From positions 1 to 64,000 of the forward strand of contig JBCDLC010000001.1 of NCBI GenBank assembly GCA_038745855.1: DNA of 64,000 nucleotides, read 5' to 3'. Position numbers and translations under genes: made by a program. Positions 34,855 through 42,923 of this stretch are shown one piece after another; the stretch's first letter is position 1, and each line of letters opens with the position of its first letter. Under the pieces are notes generated by a model that worked only from the letters and a program-made list of their open reading frames with translations, ran no database searches and was not told the origin of the DNA. This stretch comes from UBA5336 sp038745855 (GTDB lineage: Bacteria > Pseudomonadota > Alphaproteobacteria > Caulobacterales > Hyphomonadaceae).

Positions 34855-35047
34855 CGGTCGTCTCCGTACCGTTTGTATCGGGATAATCAGCCATCAATTG
34901 ATGCAGTGTCTGCTGGCTCAAAGGTACTTGTCCGCCAGGCGATGAAAGCCAAATCCATTCGCGCACGGACAGTTGCCAGAATGCGGCCGGCGGAATGCCC
35001 AGTCGCGCGGCAGCCACCATCATCTCAGACCAGGGCATTGGCGCCAT
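34847..35047 (-). CDS. GTA tail assembly chaperone, second
   Basis: The 66-residue protein (MAPMPWSEMMVAAARLGIPPAAFWQLSVREWIWL) matches the small phage tail chaperone family found after g10 in GTAs. I start it at the ATG at 35047, where it overlaps the end of g10 by 23 bases in another frame. A start at 35095 would add 16 residues that lie wholly inside g10. It probably coats the tape measure protein before tail assembly. Confidence 0.8.
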   Translation of the reverse strand: MAPMPWSEMMVAAARLGIPPAAFWQLSVREWIWLSSPGGQVPLSQQTLHQLMADYPDTNGTETTDG

Positions 35048-35354
35048 CAGCAGCGAACGCCGCTTCAAATGCGTGCGCAACAGCGTGCGCAGCATCTACA
35101 GAGTTGATAGCGTCCCAAGGTTCTGGGGACTCGCTGAGCGCAGATGCGGCAGCATGACAGCCGCCACCTCGCAGCAGGGACAGGAGCAGAGCCAGAATAC
35201 GGGGCTCATCAAGCTCACCCATCACCTTCAAGAGCTGTGTGATAGACACGCAATCGAGGGCCGACATGATCTGGGCGAGCGCCCCCAGGGTGAGGCAGAG
35301 GCAATGGGTGCGTCCCGCGATGCGAAAAGGAACCTCTCCGCGCACGGCGTTCAT
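35025..35354 (-). CDS. GTA g10, tail assembly chaperone-like
   Basis: The 109-residue protein begins MNAVRGEVPFRIAGRTHCLC and continues LTLGALAQIMSALDCVSITQLLKVMGEL, the pattern of the GTA-specific g10 / tail-chaperone family. The ATG at 35354 overlaps the g9 stop by one base (TGATG), and a longer frame would overlap g9. It is followed by the second chaperone in an overlapping frame. Confidence 0.85.
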   Translation of the reverse strand: MNAVRGEVPFRIAGRTHCLCLTLGALAQIMSALDCVSITQLLKVMGELDEPRILALLLSLLRGGGCHAAASALSESPEPWDAINSVDAAHAVAHAFEAAFAADGANALV

Positions 35355-35767
35355 CACGTTACCGCCGTGAAATTGATCGCGCCAGCGCTTTCGAGCGTCA
35401 GGGAAAAGGTCGCTTCGCCGCCATAGGTTCCGCCATAGCCGAGCGCTGTGACCTGAAACGGACCTTCCAGGATACCGAAACCCGGGATCACGAGTTGGAA
35501 TTGATCCTTGCGCCCATCGAAGAACAGGGTTCGCAATCGTGCATCGCTGGCGGTTGATTTGAACACGCCGTCGCCCTGGACGCGCACAGTTTTCACACCG
35601 GCACCATCCACCAGTTCCCGCCAGGCATCGGGGCTGTCCATACTCGTCCCATCGATATCTGCAGCGGAACAATTGAACCGGGACGTTCGGATGCCTGCGG
35701 CGGTCAGGTAGCTTCCAACGCCGTCGGAAATCTTGATCAAGACATCGCGTCCTTTCTGGCCGCTCAT
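35354..35767 (-). CDS. GTA g9, major tail tube protein
   Basis: The 137-residue protein (GQKGRDVLIKISDGVGSYLTAAGIRTSRF and a beta-rich TP901-1-like body) forms the tail tube. Length equals that of R. capsulatus g9. It overlaps g8 and g10. No unusual features were seen. Confidence 0.93.
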   Translation of the reverse strand: MSGQKGRDVLIKISDGVGSYLTAAGIRTSRFNCSAADIDGTSMDSPDAWRELVDGAGVKTVRVQGDGVFKSTASDARLRTLFFDGRKDQFQLVIPGFGILEGPFQVTALGYGGTYGGEATFSLTLESAGAINFTAVT

Positions 35768-36201
35768 ACTGCCGCCTCCTCGGTAATCATGCGAAATTGG
35801 AGAACGCCTCTGAACGACCGGCGGTCGGCCGCTCGAAGGACATCACTATAGGTGACTTGCTGCATGACGACGTGCAGACCTGAAACCGCTATCGGCTGGG
35901 TCTCCAATGCATACCGCAAGCGACCCAAGCCGATCTTCGCCCGCAGTCTTCCGCCCCAACGGCTCGCCGTCGAAAACGTAACAGTGTGCTCAAGAGCGGG
36001 CGTGTCGATTGCGCCTGCGTCTGTCGTCCGCAACCGCTCGAGACGGATGAATGGAAAAACCGGCGCGCGCGTCTCGTCATCGAAAACCCTGGCTGGCGTG
36101 CCGAACATGTCCTGGAGTTGGCTGTCGGAGCGAAGCATCGCCAGGACACCCGCTGCGACGCTGGCCTCCGCGTCGGCGGGCATAGCGGAGCCGGCGTTCA
36201 T
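35764..36201 (-). CDS. GTA g8, neck/tail terminator protein (DUF3168)
   Basis: The 145-residue protein belongs to the DUF3168 family: FDDETRAPVFPFIRLERLRTTDAGAIDTPALEHTVTFSTASRWGG. It closes the head-tail neck. The start overlaps the connector gene stop (ATGA) directly, so there is no space for a g7 (stopper) gene here. A second ATG, at 36183, is possible. Confidence 0.9.
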   Translation of the reverse strand: MNAGSAMPADAEASVAAGVLAMLRSDSQLQDMFGTPARVFDDETRAPVFPFIRLERLRTTDAGAIDTPALEHTVTFSTASRWGGRLRAKIGLGRLRYALETQPIAVSGLHVVMQQVTYSDVLRAADRRSFRGVLQFRMITEEAAV

Positions 36202-36758
36202 ACCCGGAACTCCCTGTAGGCCAGGATTGTTCCGGCCACGTTCGGGGGAAAGCCTGCGTCACCATCGAGTTCTGTCCGGCCCGTACGATAGGCTTCTGCG
36301 ACGAGTTGCAGGACAGCCAATTTCAGGTCTTCCGGCACGGTCGCGGCAGAGCCAAATCCACTATCAAAAGTGATGACAGCCGTGCCGCCGCGGCTGATCG
36401 CAGGCGCGACGCTCCACGGCCTGACGACTAATCGTCCAGCATGCAGTTGGAAGCGCGAGGTGACATCTTCTTCGGTGCCGTCATCGGCCACCGAAACGAC
36501 CGAACGGAGACGCAGAACAGGTTTGGGCCGCAAGATGAAGCCTATACCTGATAGCGTTGCCGGCCATTGCCTGAATTTTCTAGAAAGCGTGCGCGTGACC
36601 AGAGATAATCCAGATGCTGCCTCAAGACGGGCCGTCGCAGCTTTCACAAGGTCCGTCACAAGCGCCGCTTCTCCGTCATGACCCATGCGCAGGAAATCGA
36701 GCGCGTCTTCTAGGGCAATCACCGGTTCGGCTGGCGGCGTTATTACCGTCAGGCTCAT
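36198..36758 (-). CDS. GTA g6, head-tail connector
   Basis: The 186-residue protein has the gp6-like connector fold: VIALEDALDFLRMGHDGEAALVTDLVKAATARLEAASG at the N-terminus and the AVLQLVAEAYRTGRTEL helix near the C-terminus. It joins portal to neck. It lies 117 bases behind the capsid gene, the largest gap among the g3-g15 genes, and this gap holds a hairpin. Confidence 0.9.
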   Translation of the reverse strand: MSLTVITPPAEPVIALEDALDFLRMGHDGEAALVTDLVKAATARLEAASGLSLVTRTLSRKFRQWPATLSGIGFILRPKPVLRLRSVVSVADDGTEEDVTSRFQLHAGRLVVRPWSVAPAISRGGTAVITFDSGFGSAATVPEDLKLAVLQLVAEAYRTGRTELDGDAGFPPNVAGTILAYREFRV

Positions 36759-36809
36759 TCAATGCTCCATGATTGGAAGCTGGGGACCGCAGGCTTGCGG
36801 ACCAAAAGA

Positions 36810-36849
36810 GACGCCCCAAACGTCGGCTCGAGACCGCGAGAGGGGCGTC
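36810..36849 (-). terminator. Possible attenuator between capsid and connector genes
   Basis: GACGCCCC (36810-36817) and GGGGCGTC (36842-36849) are exact reverse complements around a 24-base loop. On the minus strand they are followed by TCTTTTGG. Placed 27 bases after the capsid stop, it could lower expression of tail genes relative to capsid. The long loop and short T-run make it a weak terminator at best. Confidence 0.45.
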
Positions 36850-36875
36850 AGTTCATGGGGAAGGGAAAAGCTGGC

Positions 36876-38057
36876 CTAGAAGACCATCACCTTGATGGCG
36901 TCGAAGTTTTGAACCCCACCACCAACACGCTTCGTGGTGTAAAACAGCACAAAGGGCTTCGCAGAGAATGGGTCGCGCAGGACACGGGCGCCCTGCCGGT
37001 CGACGATAAGATAACCGCGCCGGAAATCTCCAAAGGCAATCGCTGCTGCGCCCGCGCCGATGTCCGGCATGTCTTCAACTTCGGTGACGGCATAGCCCAT
37101 GATTGTCGCTGCCTCGCCGTTAGAACCCGGCGACCAGATATAGCGGCCATCGGCATCCTTCAGCTTCCGCACGGCGGAAACCGTCCGACGGTTCATCACA
37201 AACCGGCCATTGCTCCGGAATTGGCTTTTCGGGGTATATATCAGATCGATGATCTGGTCCGCCGCATCCGATTGGCTGAAATCACCTGTGACAGAACCGA
37301 TCTGGCCCCAGCTATGGCTGGCATCCGCAACGACGGTATGGTTGAGGAACCCACGGGGTTTCGCGTTCCCGTCGCCATTGACGAAAGCTGCGCTTTCCTG
37401 GGTTGCGAATGCTGCTTCCACCTCATCGGCCAACCACTCGTCGACGTCCGAATAGGCATCTTCGAGGAGCGTTTGCGTGGCTGCTGGCATGGCATAGAGT
37501 TCACCCGCCGGAAACTCGAGGAGCGAAAGGTTCGGTGAGGACGTCTCGGTCCGCGCCGCTGTTTCCGCTGCCCAGGCCGCTTCTGCTCCGAGCCCAACGG
37601 GTTTCTTGTAAATGCCCGCCGAAGTCTGGCGTACGGTCGCGATGGACCGCATCGGGGATGCTGCCTGCAGGCGCGCTTCGATCAACCGGTCCAATTCAGG
37701 CGGCGCGATATACCCGCCCTGCTCAGGCGTGCCGGCTTCCAACGACTTTGTGTCCAGTCGGGCTAGCCCGCTCTCATCCCCCGCTTTGAGATATCGGTTC
37801 CAGGCCTCTTTGTGGGGATCCGGGTCTTCAAACGTCCGACCGGACGTCAGAGTTGGGGCCGCTGATTTTACGGAAATATCATTGAGACGGCGATCGATCC
37901 GAGCCAGTTTTTCCTGGGTAAGCGCATCCTCGCCACCCTTCGCCTCGATTTCCTCAAGCCGACGATCATTAGTCTGCTTGTAGGCTTCGAATGCAGCCAT
38001 GAGGTCAGCCGTGAGGGTTTGGACCTCGCTGGAGGCCATTTTTGTTTCCTTCGTCAT
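36876..38057 (-). CDS. GTA g5, major capsid protein, HK97 fold
   Basis: The 393-residue protein has an N-terminal helical scaffolding-like part (about 1-105, LEEIEAKGGEDALTQEKLARIDRRLND region) and the HK97 capsid fold from about residue 118 (EQGGYIAPPELDRLIE, TGDFSQSDAADQIIDLIYT, GRFVMNRRTVSAVRKLKDADGRYIW). A strong AAGGAAAG ribosome binding site precedes the ATG at 38057. The protease gene is immediately upstream. Confidence 0.95.
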   Translation of the reverse strand: MTKETKMASSEVQTLTADLMAAFEAYKQTNDRRLEEIEAKGGEDALTQEKLARIDRRLNDISVKSAAPTLTSGRTFEDPDPHKEAWNRYLKAGDESGLARLDTKSLEAGTPEQGGYIAPPELDRLIEARLQAASPMRSIATVRQTSAGIYKKPVGLGAEAAWAAETAARTETSSPNLSLLEFPAGELYAMPAATQTLLEDAYSDVDEWLADEVEAAFATQESAAFVNGDGNAKPRGFLNHTVVADASHSWGQIGSVTGDFSQSDAADQIIDLIYTPKSQFRSNGRFVMNRRTVSAVRKLKDADGRYIWSPGSNGEAATIMGYAVTEVEDMPDIGAGAAAIAFGDFRRGYLIVDRQGARVLRDPFSAKPFVLFYTTKRVGGGVQNFDAIKVMVF

Positions 38058-38083
38058 GTCTTTCCTTTTTGAAAGTTTGGGGC

Positions 38084-38491
38084 TCAGGCCGCGTGCCGCT
38101 GGCTGAGCAATCGTGTCAGCCGCGCTAGGGGCTGCATGGGGGCCGAAACCAAGGAGATCTCGACAAGATCGACGGCAATCAAATCGCGTCCCTGCGCCCT
38201 AGGCCGCCAGAGTTTTGGCCTGAAACCAATGGACAGTCCGTCCAGTCCTCGATCGAGAAGCCGCTTTGCACCGTCGGACTCCACGAGGCCCCGAACATAA
38301 AGGCCGCGTCCGGTCTCCCGGATCGCAACCCACCGCCCGGCGATAGCGCCGTTTTTATGCTGCAACAGCATCGGCACCGAGGTCTTCGCCGCGAGCGAAG
38401 CGGCAAACGCGCCGCCTCGAACAACGTCACCGGACAGGTCGGGTTCACCAAAAATAGACGCGTAGCCGTCGATGATTTCCGGCCGGTTCAA
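38084..38491 (-). CDS. GTA g4, prohead protease
   Basis: The 135-residue protein is an HK97-type prohead serine protease with His45 (MLLQHKNG), Ser87 (DGLSIGF) and the following acidic residue in VDLVEISLVSAPM. It removes the scaffold part of the capsid protein. A TTG start overlaps the g3.5 stop. It is at the short end for the family. Confidence 0.92.
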   Translation of the reverse strand: MNRPEIIDGYASIFGEPDLSGDVVRGGAFAASLAAKTSVPMLLQHKNGAIAGRWVAIRETGRGLYVRGLVESDGAKRLLDRGLDGLSIGFRPKLWRPRAQGRDLIAVDLVEISLVSAPMQPLARLTRLLSQRHAA

Positions 38492-38727
38492 GGCTCCGCT
38501 CCAAGACGGGCTTCAATCCGGTCCAATTGCCGATGGATGAGTTCCAGCTGGGTTTCCAGTTTTGCCAAGCGGACATGGTCGTTCGTCAGCTCCAACCGGG
38601 TTTTCTCAAGTGCATCCAAGCGCTCTGCCGCTGCTCCGATCCACATGAAAACAGCGACAAACTGGACCGCAACGGCGCCGATCACGGCGGCGCCAACACG
38701 GCGGTCGTAAACGATCGGGGCTTTCAT
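38488..38727 (-). CDS. GTA g3.5, small head-formation protein
   Basis: The 79-residue protein has a membrane-like N-terminal segment (VGAAVIGAVAVQFVAVFMWIG) and a coiled C-terminal part (RLDALEKTRLELTNDHVRLAKLETQLELIHRQLDRIEARL). This matches the small gene between portal and protease in RcGTA-type clusters. It overlaps both neighbours. Confidence 0.85.
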   Translation of the reverse strand: MKAPIVYDRRVGAAVIGAVAVQFVAVFMWIGAAAERLDALEKTRLELTNDHVRLAKLETQLELIHRQLDRIEARLGAEP

Positions 38728-39863
38728 GTTTCGCTCGCTGCGAGAGGCGCCAGACCGGCGATTTCCCGTTTCTCGTCGTTAGTGAGAAAATCCACTTTAT
38801 CCAAGCTACTCCACAGCTCGATCCGCTCTGCAGCCAGGGCTGCGACCTGATCGACGCGGCAGGTCAACGTCACATTCGATCCAAACCTGTGCCCGATCCA
38901 ACCGGTGATCGCCTGCGCCATTCGCTCTGCCAAAGGCAGGATTGTCGCTTTCCAGAACGCGTTGTTCGCTTCCCGGTAATTCGAATAGGTATTGTCGCCC
39001 GGGATACCGAGCAGCATCGGCGGAACACCGAATGCGAGCGCAATCTCTCGAGAGGCTGCGTGCCGGGCATCGAGGAAATCCATGTCAGCAGGGCTCAGCG
39101 ACATCGGCTTCCAGTCAAGACCGCCTTCGAGCAACAAAGGACGACCGGCATTTGGCGCGCCCGTGTGCTGAGCATCCAGTTCGGTTTTTAGCCGGTCGAA
39201 TTGTTCATCGGTCAACCGGGCCCCGTCGCGGTCGTAGACGAGTGCACCAGATGGCCGGGCCGAATTGTCCAGAAGTGCTTTCTGCCAATCCGCTCCAGAA
39301 TTGTGTAGATCAAGCGCTTTTCGGGCCGGCGACAGGGGCGCAAGGCCCATGACGTCATCGCCCGGGTTGAAAAGCTTCACATGGAGGATCGGTAACCAGC
39401 CGTCGGGCAATCGATGGACTGTCCGTTTGCTCCGGCCCGCCTCGTAAGTCCAACCTTCAACCCAACCGTTGTAGCCTGTGACAGGTTTCATTCGGTCCGG
39501 TCGCAGAACGAAGATTGCACCTGGGGCATCGCCCTCAGCCAAGGACAAAGCCTCTGCGAAAGCGTTTCCGCTAATCTGCAGATTTGCATAAAGGTTCTCG
39601 AGCAACGATCGCCCGTCCATGTCGGGCGCAGGCGCGGACAGCAGCGCCGAAAGGCCTTCATTCTCCGTCACCAAGGGAACCGACGCGGCGGCTTCGGCGA
39701 TCATACGCACGCATCGGTAAGCCACCGCGTTACCCAAATAGCCGTCCCTTGTCAGCGCACCGGACGAGCGCGCGCCCCAACGGGGGTTCGCCAATTGCGA
39801 CAACGCGATCAACGATGCGCTTGTGTGCGCGGTCTTTTCTTCTTTTCGCCAAGGCCATGCCAT
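38724..39863 (-). CDS. GTA g3, portal protein
   Basis: The 379-residue protein is an HK97-type portal: GYLGNAVAYRCVRMIAEAAASVPL, LYANLQISGNAFAE and FGVPPMLLGIPGDNTYSNYREANNAFWK are landmark segments. I chose the ATG at 39863 (MAWPWRKEEKTAHTS); the longer frame would run through the regulatory region. It would be the first gene of the main GTA operon. GTCGGATAAG lies 58-67 bases upstream of its start. Confidence 0.94.
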   Translation of the reverse strand: MAWPWRKEEKTAHTSASLIALSQLANPRWGARSSGALTRDGYLGNAVAYRCVRMIAEAAASVPLVTENEGLSALLSAPAPDMDGRSLLENLYANLQISGNAFAEALSLAEGDAPGAIFVLRPDRMKPVTGYNGWVEGWTYEAGRSKRTVHRLPDGWLPILHVKLFNPGDDVMGLAPLSPARKALDLHNSGADWQKALLDNSARPSGALVYDRDGARLTDEQFDRLKTELDAQHTGAPNAGRPLLLEGGLDWKPMSLSPADMDFLDARHAASREIALAFGVPPMLLGIPGDNTYSNYREANNAFWKATILPLAERMAQAITGWIGHRFGSNVTLTCRVDQVAALAAERIELWSSLDKVDFLTNDEKREIAGLAPLAASET

Positions 39864-39920
39864 TGCCGTTTTCCTTCCGGTTTTCCCAGCATGGCGAATT
39901 ATGGTGCTTCTTATTTGTCC

Positions 39921-39930
39921 GTCGGATAAG
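39921..39930. promoter_or_regulatory. GTA-associated element, site 2 (upstream of portal)
   Basis: GTCGGATAAG lies 58 bases before the portal start and is followed on the plus strand by AAAGATG. It is in the 202-base divergent spacer between portal and parA. See the holin-upstream site at 5253 for the shared consensus. Confidence 0.55.
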
Positions 39931-39967
39931 AAAGATGAAAACTTAATGTTATCAACGCATCGAGCAT

Positions 39968-39990
39968 GGATAAGGCAAAACTTATCCAAC
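39968..39990. promoter_or_regulatory. GTA-associated element, site 3 (palindrome between portal and parA)
   Basis: GGATAAG (39968-39974) and CTTATCC (39981-39987) flank GCAAAA. The second half, read on the minus strand, is GTTGGATAAGTTTTG, which equals the holin-upstream site except for one C/T difference. It is 76 bases before the parA start and about 105 before portal, so it could control both. Confidence 0.6.
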
Positions 39991-40065
39991 AGTTCGAGCG
40001 GGATAGCCAAAGCTCGGCGAATTCGCCTATAGGCTCTAGATCTTGAGTTGACCGAAAGGAGCTTC

Positions 40066-40962
40066 ATGTCCGGCCAGATCATCTCCGTAGCGAATTCGAA
40101 GGGTGGCGTTGGCAAGACGACCACTTGTGTCAGCCTCGCGGAAGCCTTTGCCGCGGAAGGATACAAGACCCTGGTCATCGACCTCGACATGCAAGCCAAC
40201 GCATCGATGCTGATCTTTGGTCAGCAAGGAGACGAACGGCTCTATCAAGCCATCAGCCATCACAAGACCATCGCTGACTATCTGGATGAGAATTTCCTCG
40301 GCCAAGCGTTAGTCCCCATGGCCAAGTTCGTTACGCCGAAGGCAAGCGATGTGAACCATCTCGGCCACACGCTGGATATTGCGCTGGTCCCGTCGGCGCC
40401 GAAACTCAGACGCACAGAGCGGACGCTGATCTATGAGCTCACCAGCCAGGGATTCAGTATGAATGCGATCGAAACCCGTGTCGGCAATCGGCTCCGGCAA
40501 GATCTCGACAAGCTTCGAAAGGCCTACGACGTCATACTTTGCGACTGTCCGCCGGGGATCTCCGCAATGACGGAGGCCACGTTGCGCGCATCCGATCTGA
40601 TCATCGTGCCCACCATTCCCGATTTCATGTCCACCCTTGGCCTCGACCTCTTCACGGGCGACGTTATGGCAACGCTTGGAAAGACAGCGAGCGGACGCAA
40701 GCCCGTCGTTCTCGCCACCCGATTTACGGCAAGCGATCATCAGAAAATCGTTCTGTCTGCGATGAAGGATGGCTCAGAAGCCGATGAGACAGGCTATGGG
40801 ATGTTCGACACCATCATTCCGGCCGATCCGAATTTTGCGGTTAATCCCATTGAACTCGGCCATGCACCGTCCTTGACCCAGAAGTGGTCGGGCCAGGCCC
40901 TCGAAGTTCTCGATAGCCTCTACAGGGAAGTGAAGGAGCAGTTGAATGAGCCTGTTGGCTGA
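40066..40962 (+). CDS. ParA-family ATPase inside the GTA cluster
   Basis: The 298-residue protein has the deviant Walker A SKGGVGKTT with both signature lysines (12 and 17), the A' motif VIDLDMQANAS (38-48) and Walker B ILCDCPPG near residue 160. No N-terminal helix-turn-helix is present, so it is the short ParA type that moves cargo on the nucleoid rather than a P1-type autorepressor. I chose ATG 40066, preceded by AAAGGAG; an upstream TTG is less likely. It lies between portal and terminase on the opposite strand, and its 3' end overlaps the partner gene by 17 bases. Plasmid-derived segregation gene or GTA helper are both possible. Confidence 0.9.
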   Translation: MSGQIISVANSKGGVGKTTTCVSLAEAFAAEGYKTLVIDLDMQANASMLIFGQQGDERLYQAISHHKTIADYLDENFLGQALVPMAKFVTPKASDVNHLGHTLDIALVPSAPKLRRTERTLIYELTSQGFSMNAIETRVGNRLRQDLDKLRKAYDVILCDCPPGISAMTEATLRASDLIIVPTIPDFMSTLGLDLFTGDVMATLGKTASGRKPVVLATRFTASDHQKIVLSAMKDGSEADETGYGMFDTIIPADPNFAVNPIELGHAPSLTQKWSGQALEVLDSLYREVKEQLNEPVG

Positions 40963-41389
40963 CGGAAAATCAGCCGTCGCAGCAATGGCGCGCGAGGACG
41001 ATTTGTTTCCGCGCATCAAGCCGGCTGACTGGTCAGCGGCGGCCGTAAAACTTGCGAAGAAACAGGTCATTTCTGCGGGGCTGACGGCAGGGGACCTCAA
41101 TGCAGTCAAAGGCGCGATCAGCCCCGCTATATTCGAAAAGACACTTGCGGATCTCACGGCGTTCCAGGCCAAGCTCCTGGCAAAACGGATCGACCCGAGC
41201 GTTACCCAAGAAGAAATCGCTTCCAAATCAATGGCGCTCATAGTCATTCGCGATCGGCTGGGCAAGGCCGATCAGACGTCGGATACAGGCGAACCAGCGC
41301 GCGCCGCTGCAGCCCCGTCGGACAGCGCTCCCGATGAGCCGAAAAAATCGAATCCCTACATCGGCCGCAAAGCCTTTCGGGTGCGGTAG
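40946..41389 (+). CDS. Small partner of the GTA-linked ParA, family not recognised
   Basis: The 147-residue protein starts inside the parA end, with AAGGAG at good spacing. It has a helical N-terminal two-thirds (DWSAAAVKLAKKQVISAGL, FEKTLADLTAFQAKLLAKRI) and an Ala-, Pro- and Ser-rich tail (about 110-132) ending in a basic stretch (GRKAFRVR). No membrane helix, HTH or CTPase ParB motif is visible. Position after parA is that of a ParB- or McdB-like cargo adaptor. It ends nine bases before the terminase stop on the other strand. Confidence 0.8.
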   Translation: MSLLADGKSAVAAMAREDDLFPRIKPADWSAAAVKLAKKQVISAGLTAGDLNAVKGAISPAIFEKTLADLTAFQAKLLAKRIDPSVTQEEIASKSMALIVIRDRLGKADQTSDTGEPARAAAAPSDSAPDEPKKSNPYIGRKAFRVR

Positions 41390-41398
41390 CCTACGCCT

Positions 41399-42727
41399 TT
41401 ATAATCGCCGAATGTTCGGCTCTCCATGCTCGTTCAAGGCGAGCGAAGTGACCGCCCAAACCAGGGCGTCCAGCCTGTCTGGCGACCGCTTTAACCCTTC
41501 CGTGCCGAACAGGATCATCTGATCTTCAAGGTTTGCGAAGCGGCCCACATGCTTGATTTGCTGTTGGGCATATAGCGCTGAAACCGGCGACGCACGGTCA
41601 TACTTGGACGACTTCGCTCGCTCGGCATCCACCGGGATCCGGCATCCTGCAGCGCGCAGTGTCTGCACCACCATATCGCCCCCCTGATTGACCTCTGCAA
41701 TAATTCGATTGGCCCCCAACCGCTCTGCAAGGACGACCGCACGCCGGGCCCATTCGATCGGCGTAAGACCGCCCTCGCTCGCATCGGCGAGGACGTAACA
41801 ATCAGTTTTGCCATCCTGCCGTTCTACGCCGCCAACGGCGACGATCCCGCACTCATCCGACCCCATCTTGGCCGTAATAGGCGGGTCGACCGCGACAACG
41901 ATGGTTGCAAACGACGGGGGCGGCTTAGCAACACGGCATCCCTCAATCGTCGACATGGACCACAGCGCGCCTCGATTGTTCTCCAGCAGGATGCCATCGA
42001 GTTCCTGGCGCCCCAGCTCAGTCCCACCATATCTTCTGTCAACGGAGTCGAGGAAATACGAAGAAAGGTTCTCGGCATTATCCCAGGTTCGGCCGCGGGT
42101 GATGACGGTGTCGTCCGCTTCGATCAAAGACTTGATTAGCGGCACCGGTTTCGGCGTCGTCGTAACAACGGCTCGGGGTGTCTCTCCGATCCTGAGGGCC
42201 ATCTGCAACATATCCCAAACGAATTGCCCCCTTCGCCAAGCCGCCGCCTCGTCGCACCAAGCGGCCTCGAATTGGGGACCACGCAAACTGTCAGGATCTT
42301 CGGCAGAAAAAATATACGCCAAAGCGCCGTTCGCCCATTCGAGGCGACGGCGCGACACTTGGTACACCGGGAGTTCTTCGTCGCAAGTCTGCGAAACAGC
42401 CTTGAGACCCGATGGCCCTTCAATCATGACTTCGCGTGCATCCGACAGGGTCGGCGCTATCAGGGCAATCCTCCCAACCCCTGCTTGCATCGCTGCAAAT
42501 CGCGTCCATTCGGCGCCGGCACGCGTTTTTCCCGCGCCTCGGCCCGCCATGAACAGCCATGTCCGCCAGTCACCCGGCGGCGGCCGCTGGCTCGGCCGCG
42601 CCTTGAGCAGGAACGGCGTATCGCACAGGCGAGCACTTGCGTCATCGCCAAGTCGGTAATCTGCACCGTCAGAAGCATGCCAGTCGGCCCAACGATGCGA
42701 CCCTTTATATTCACTATGTATAGCCAT
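41399..42727 (-). CDS. GTA g2, terminase large subunit
   Basis: The 442-residue protein packages DNA into heads. The ATPase domain has Walker A GRGAGKT (residues 62-68) and Walker B WCDEAAAW with Asp159-Glu160. The nuclease domain shows acidic residues in IVVAVDPP, IIAEVNQGG and RLDALVWA. Length is normal. It is separated from the portal gene by the ParA cassette, unlike the usual neighbouring order. GTCGGATAAA lies 30 bases before the start. No small terminase is beside it. Confidence 0.95.
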   Translation of the reverse strand: MAIHSEYKGSHRWADWHASDGADYRLGDDASARLCDTPFLLKARPSQRPPPGDWRTWLFMAGRGAGKTRAGAEWTRFAAMQAGVGRIALIAPTLSDAREVMIEGPSGLKAVSQTCDEELPVYQVSRRRLEWANGALAYIFSAEDPDSLRGPQFEAAWCDEAAAWRRGQFVWDMLQMALRIGETPRAVVTTTPKPVPLIKSLIEADDTVITRGRTWDNAENLSSYFLDSVDRRYGGTELGRQELDGILLENNRGALWSMSTIEGCRVAKPPPSFATIVVAVDPPITAKMGSDECGIVAVGGVERQDGKTDCYVLADASEGGLTPIEWARRAVVLAERLGANRIIAEVNQGGDMVVQTLRAAGCRIPVDAERAKSSKYDRASPVSALYAQQQIKHVGRFANLEDQMILFGTEGLKRSPDRLDALVWAVTSLALNEHGEPNIRRL

Positions 42728-42756
42728 GCGGCCAAGCCTATGGCCGTCGCAACTCT

Positions 42757-42766
42757 GTCGGATAAA
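42757..42766. promoter_or_regulatory. GTA-associated element, site 4 (upstream of terminase)
   Basis: GTCGGATAAA lies 30 bases before the terminase start. It differs from the other copies only in the last base. Its position would suit a core promoter or operator for terminase. Confidence 0.5.
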
Positions 42767-42923
42767 ATCTCATCGAACTTAAAAAAGAAAGTTAAAAGGA
42801 AAATATAGCACTGTAGTCACAGAACTGATACGATTATACTAGAAATTAAATTATTTACGAAATATAGCGCCCATTAAGATAATAATAAACAGACCTTTTA
42901 TTCCGAGATCAAATGCCGCACAC

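Larger units (their letters stand above)
29019..42727 (-). mobile_element. Gene transfer agent structural cluster (RcGTA type)
   Basis: Fourteen genes on the minus strand run terminase large subunit, portal, g3.5, protease, capsid, connector, g8, major tail, two tail chaperones, short tape measure, g12, g13, g14 and g15. The order is that of R. capsulatus g2 to g15, mostly with stop/start overlaps. I find no g1 or g7. Two plus-strand genes, parA-like and a partner, interrupt it between portal and terminase. A matching holin lies at 4.6 kb. GTAs package random host DNA in small siphovirus-like particles. No integrase, repressor or replication gene of a prophage is present, which supports GTA over active phage. 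Confidence 0.9.

Noticed and set aside
34847..35354. Programmed frameshift joining the two overlapping tail chaperone genes
   Set aside because: The overlap frame would need a +1 or -2 shift, and I see no slippery heptamer in the 23-base overlap. Each gene has its own start codon.
29019..42727. An inducible prophage rather than a GTA
   Set aside because: No integrase, repressor, replication or attachment sites are seen, the gene order matches RcGTA g2-g15 and the holin is of the GTA-type family.
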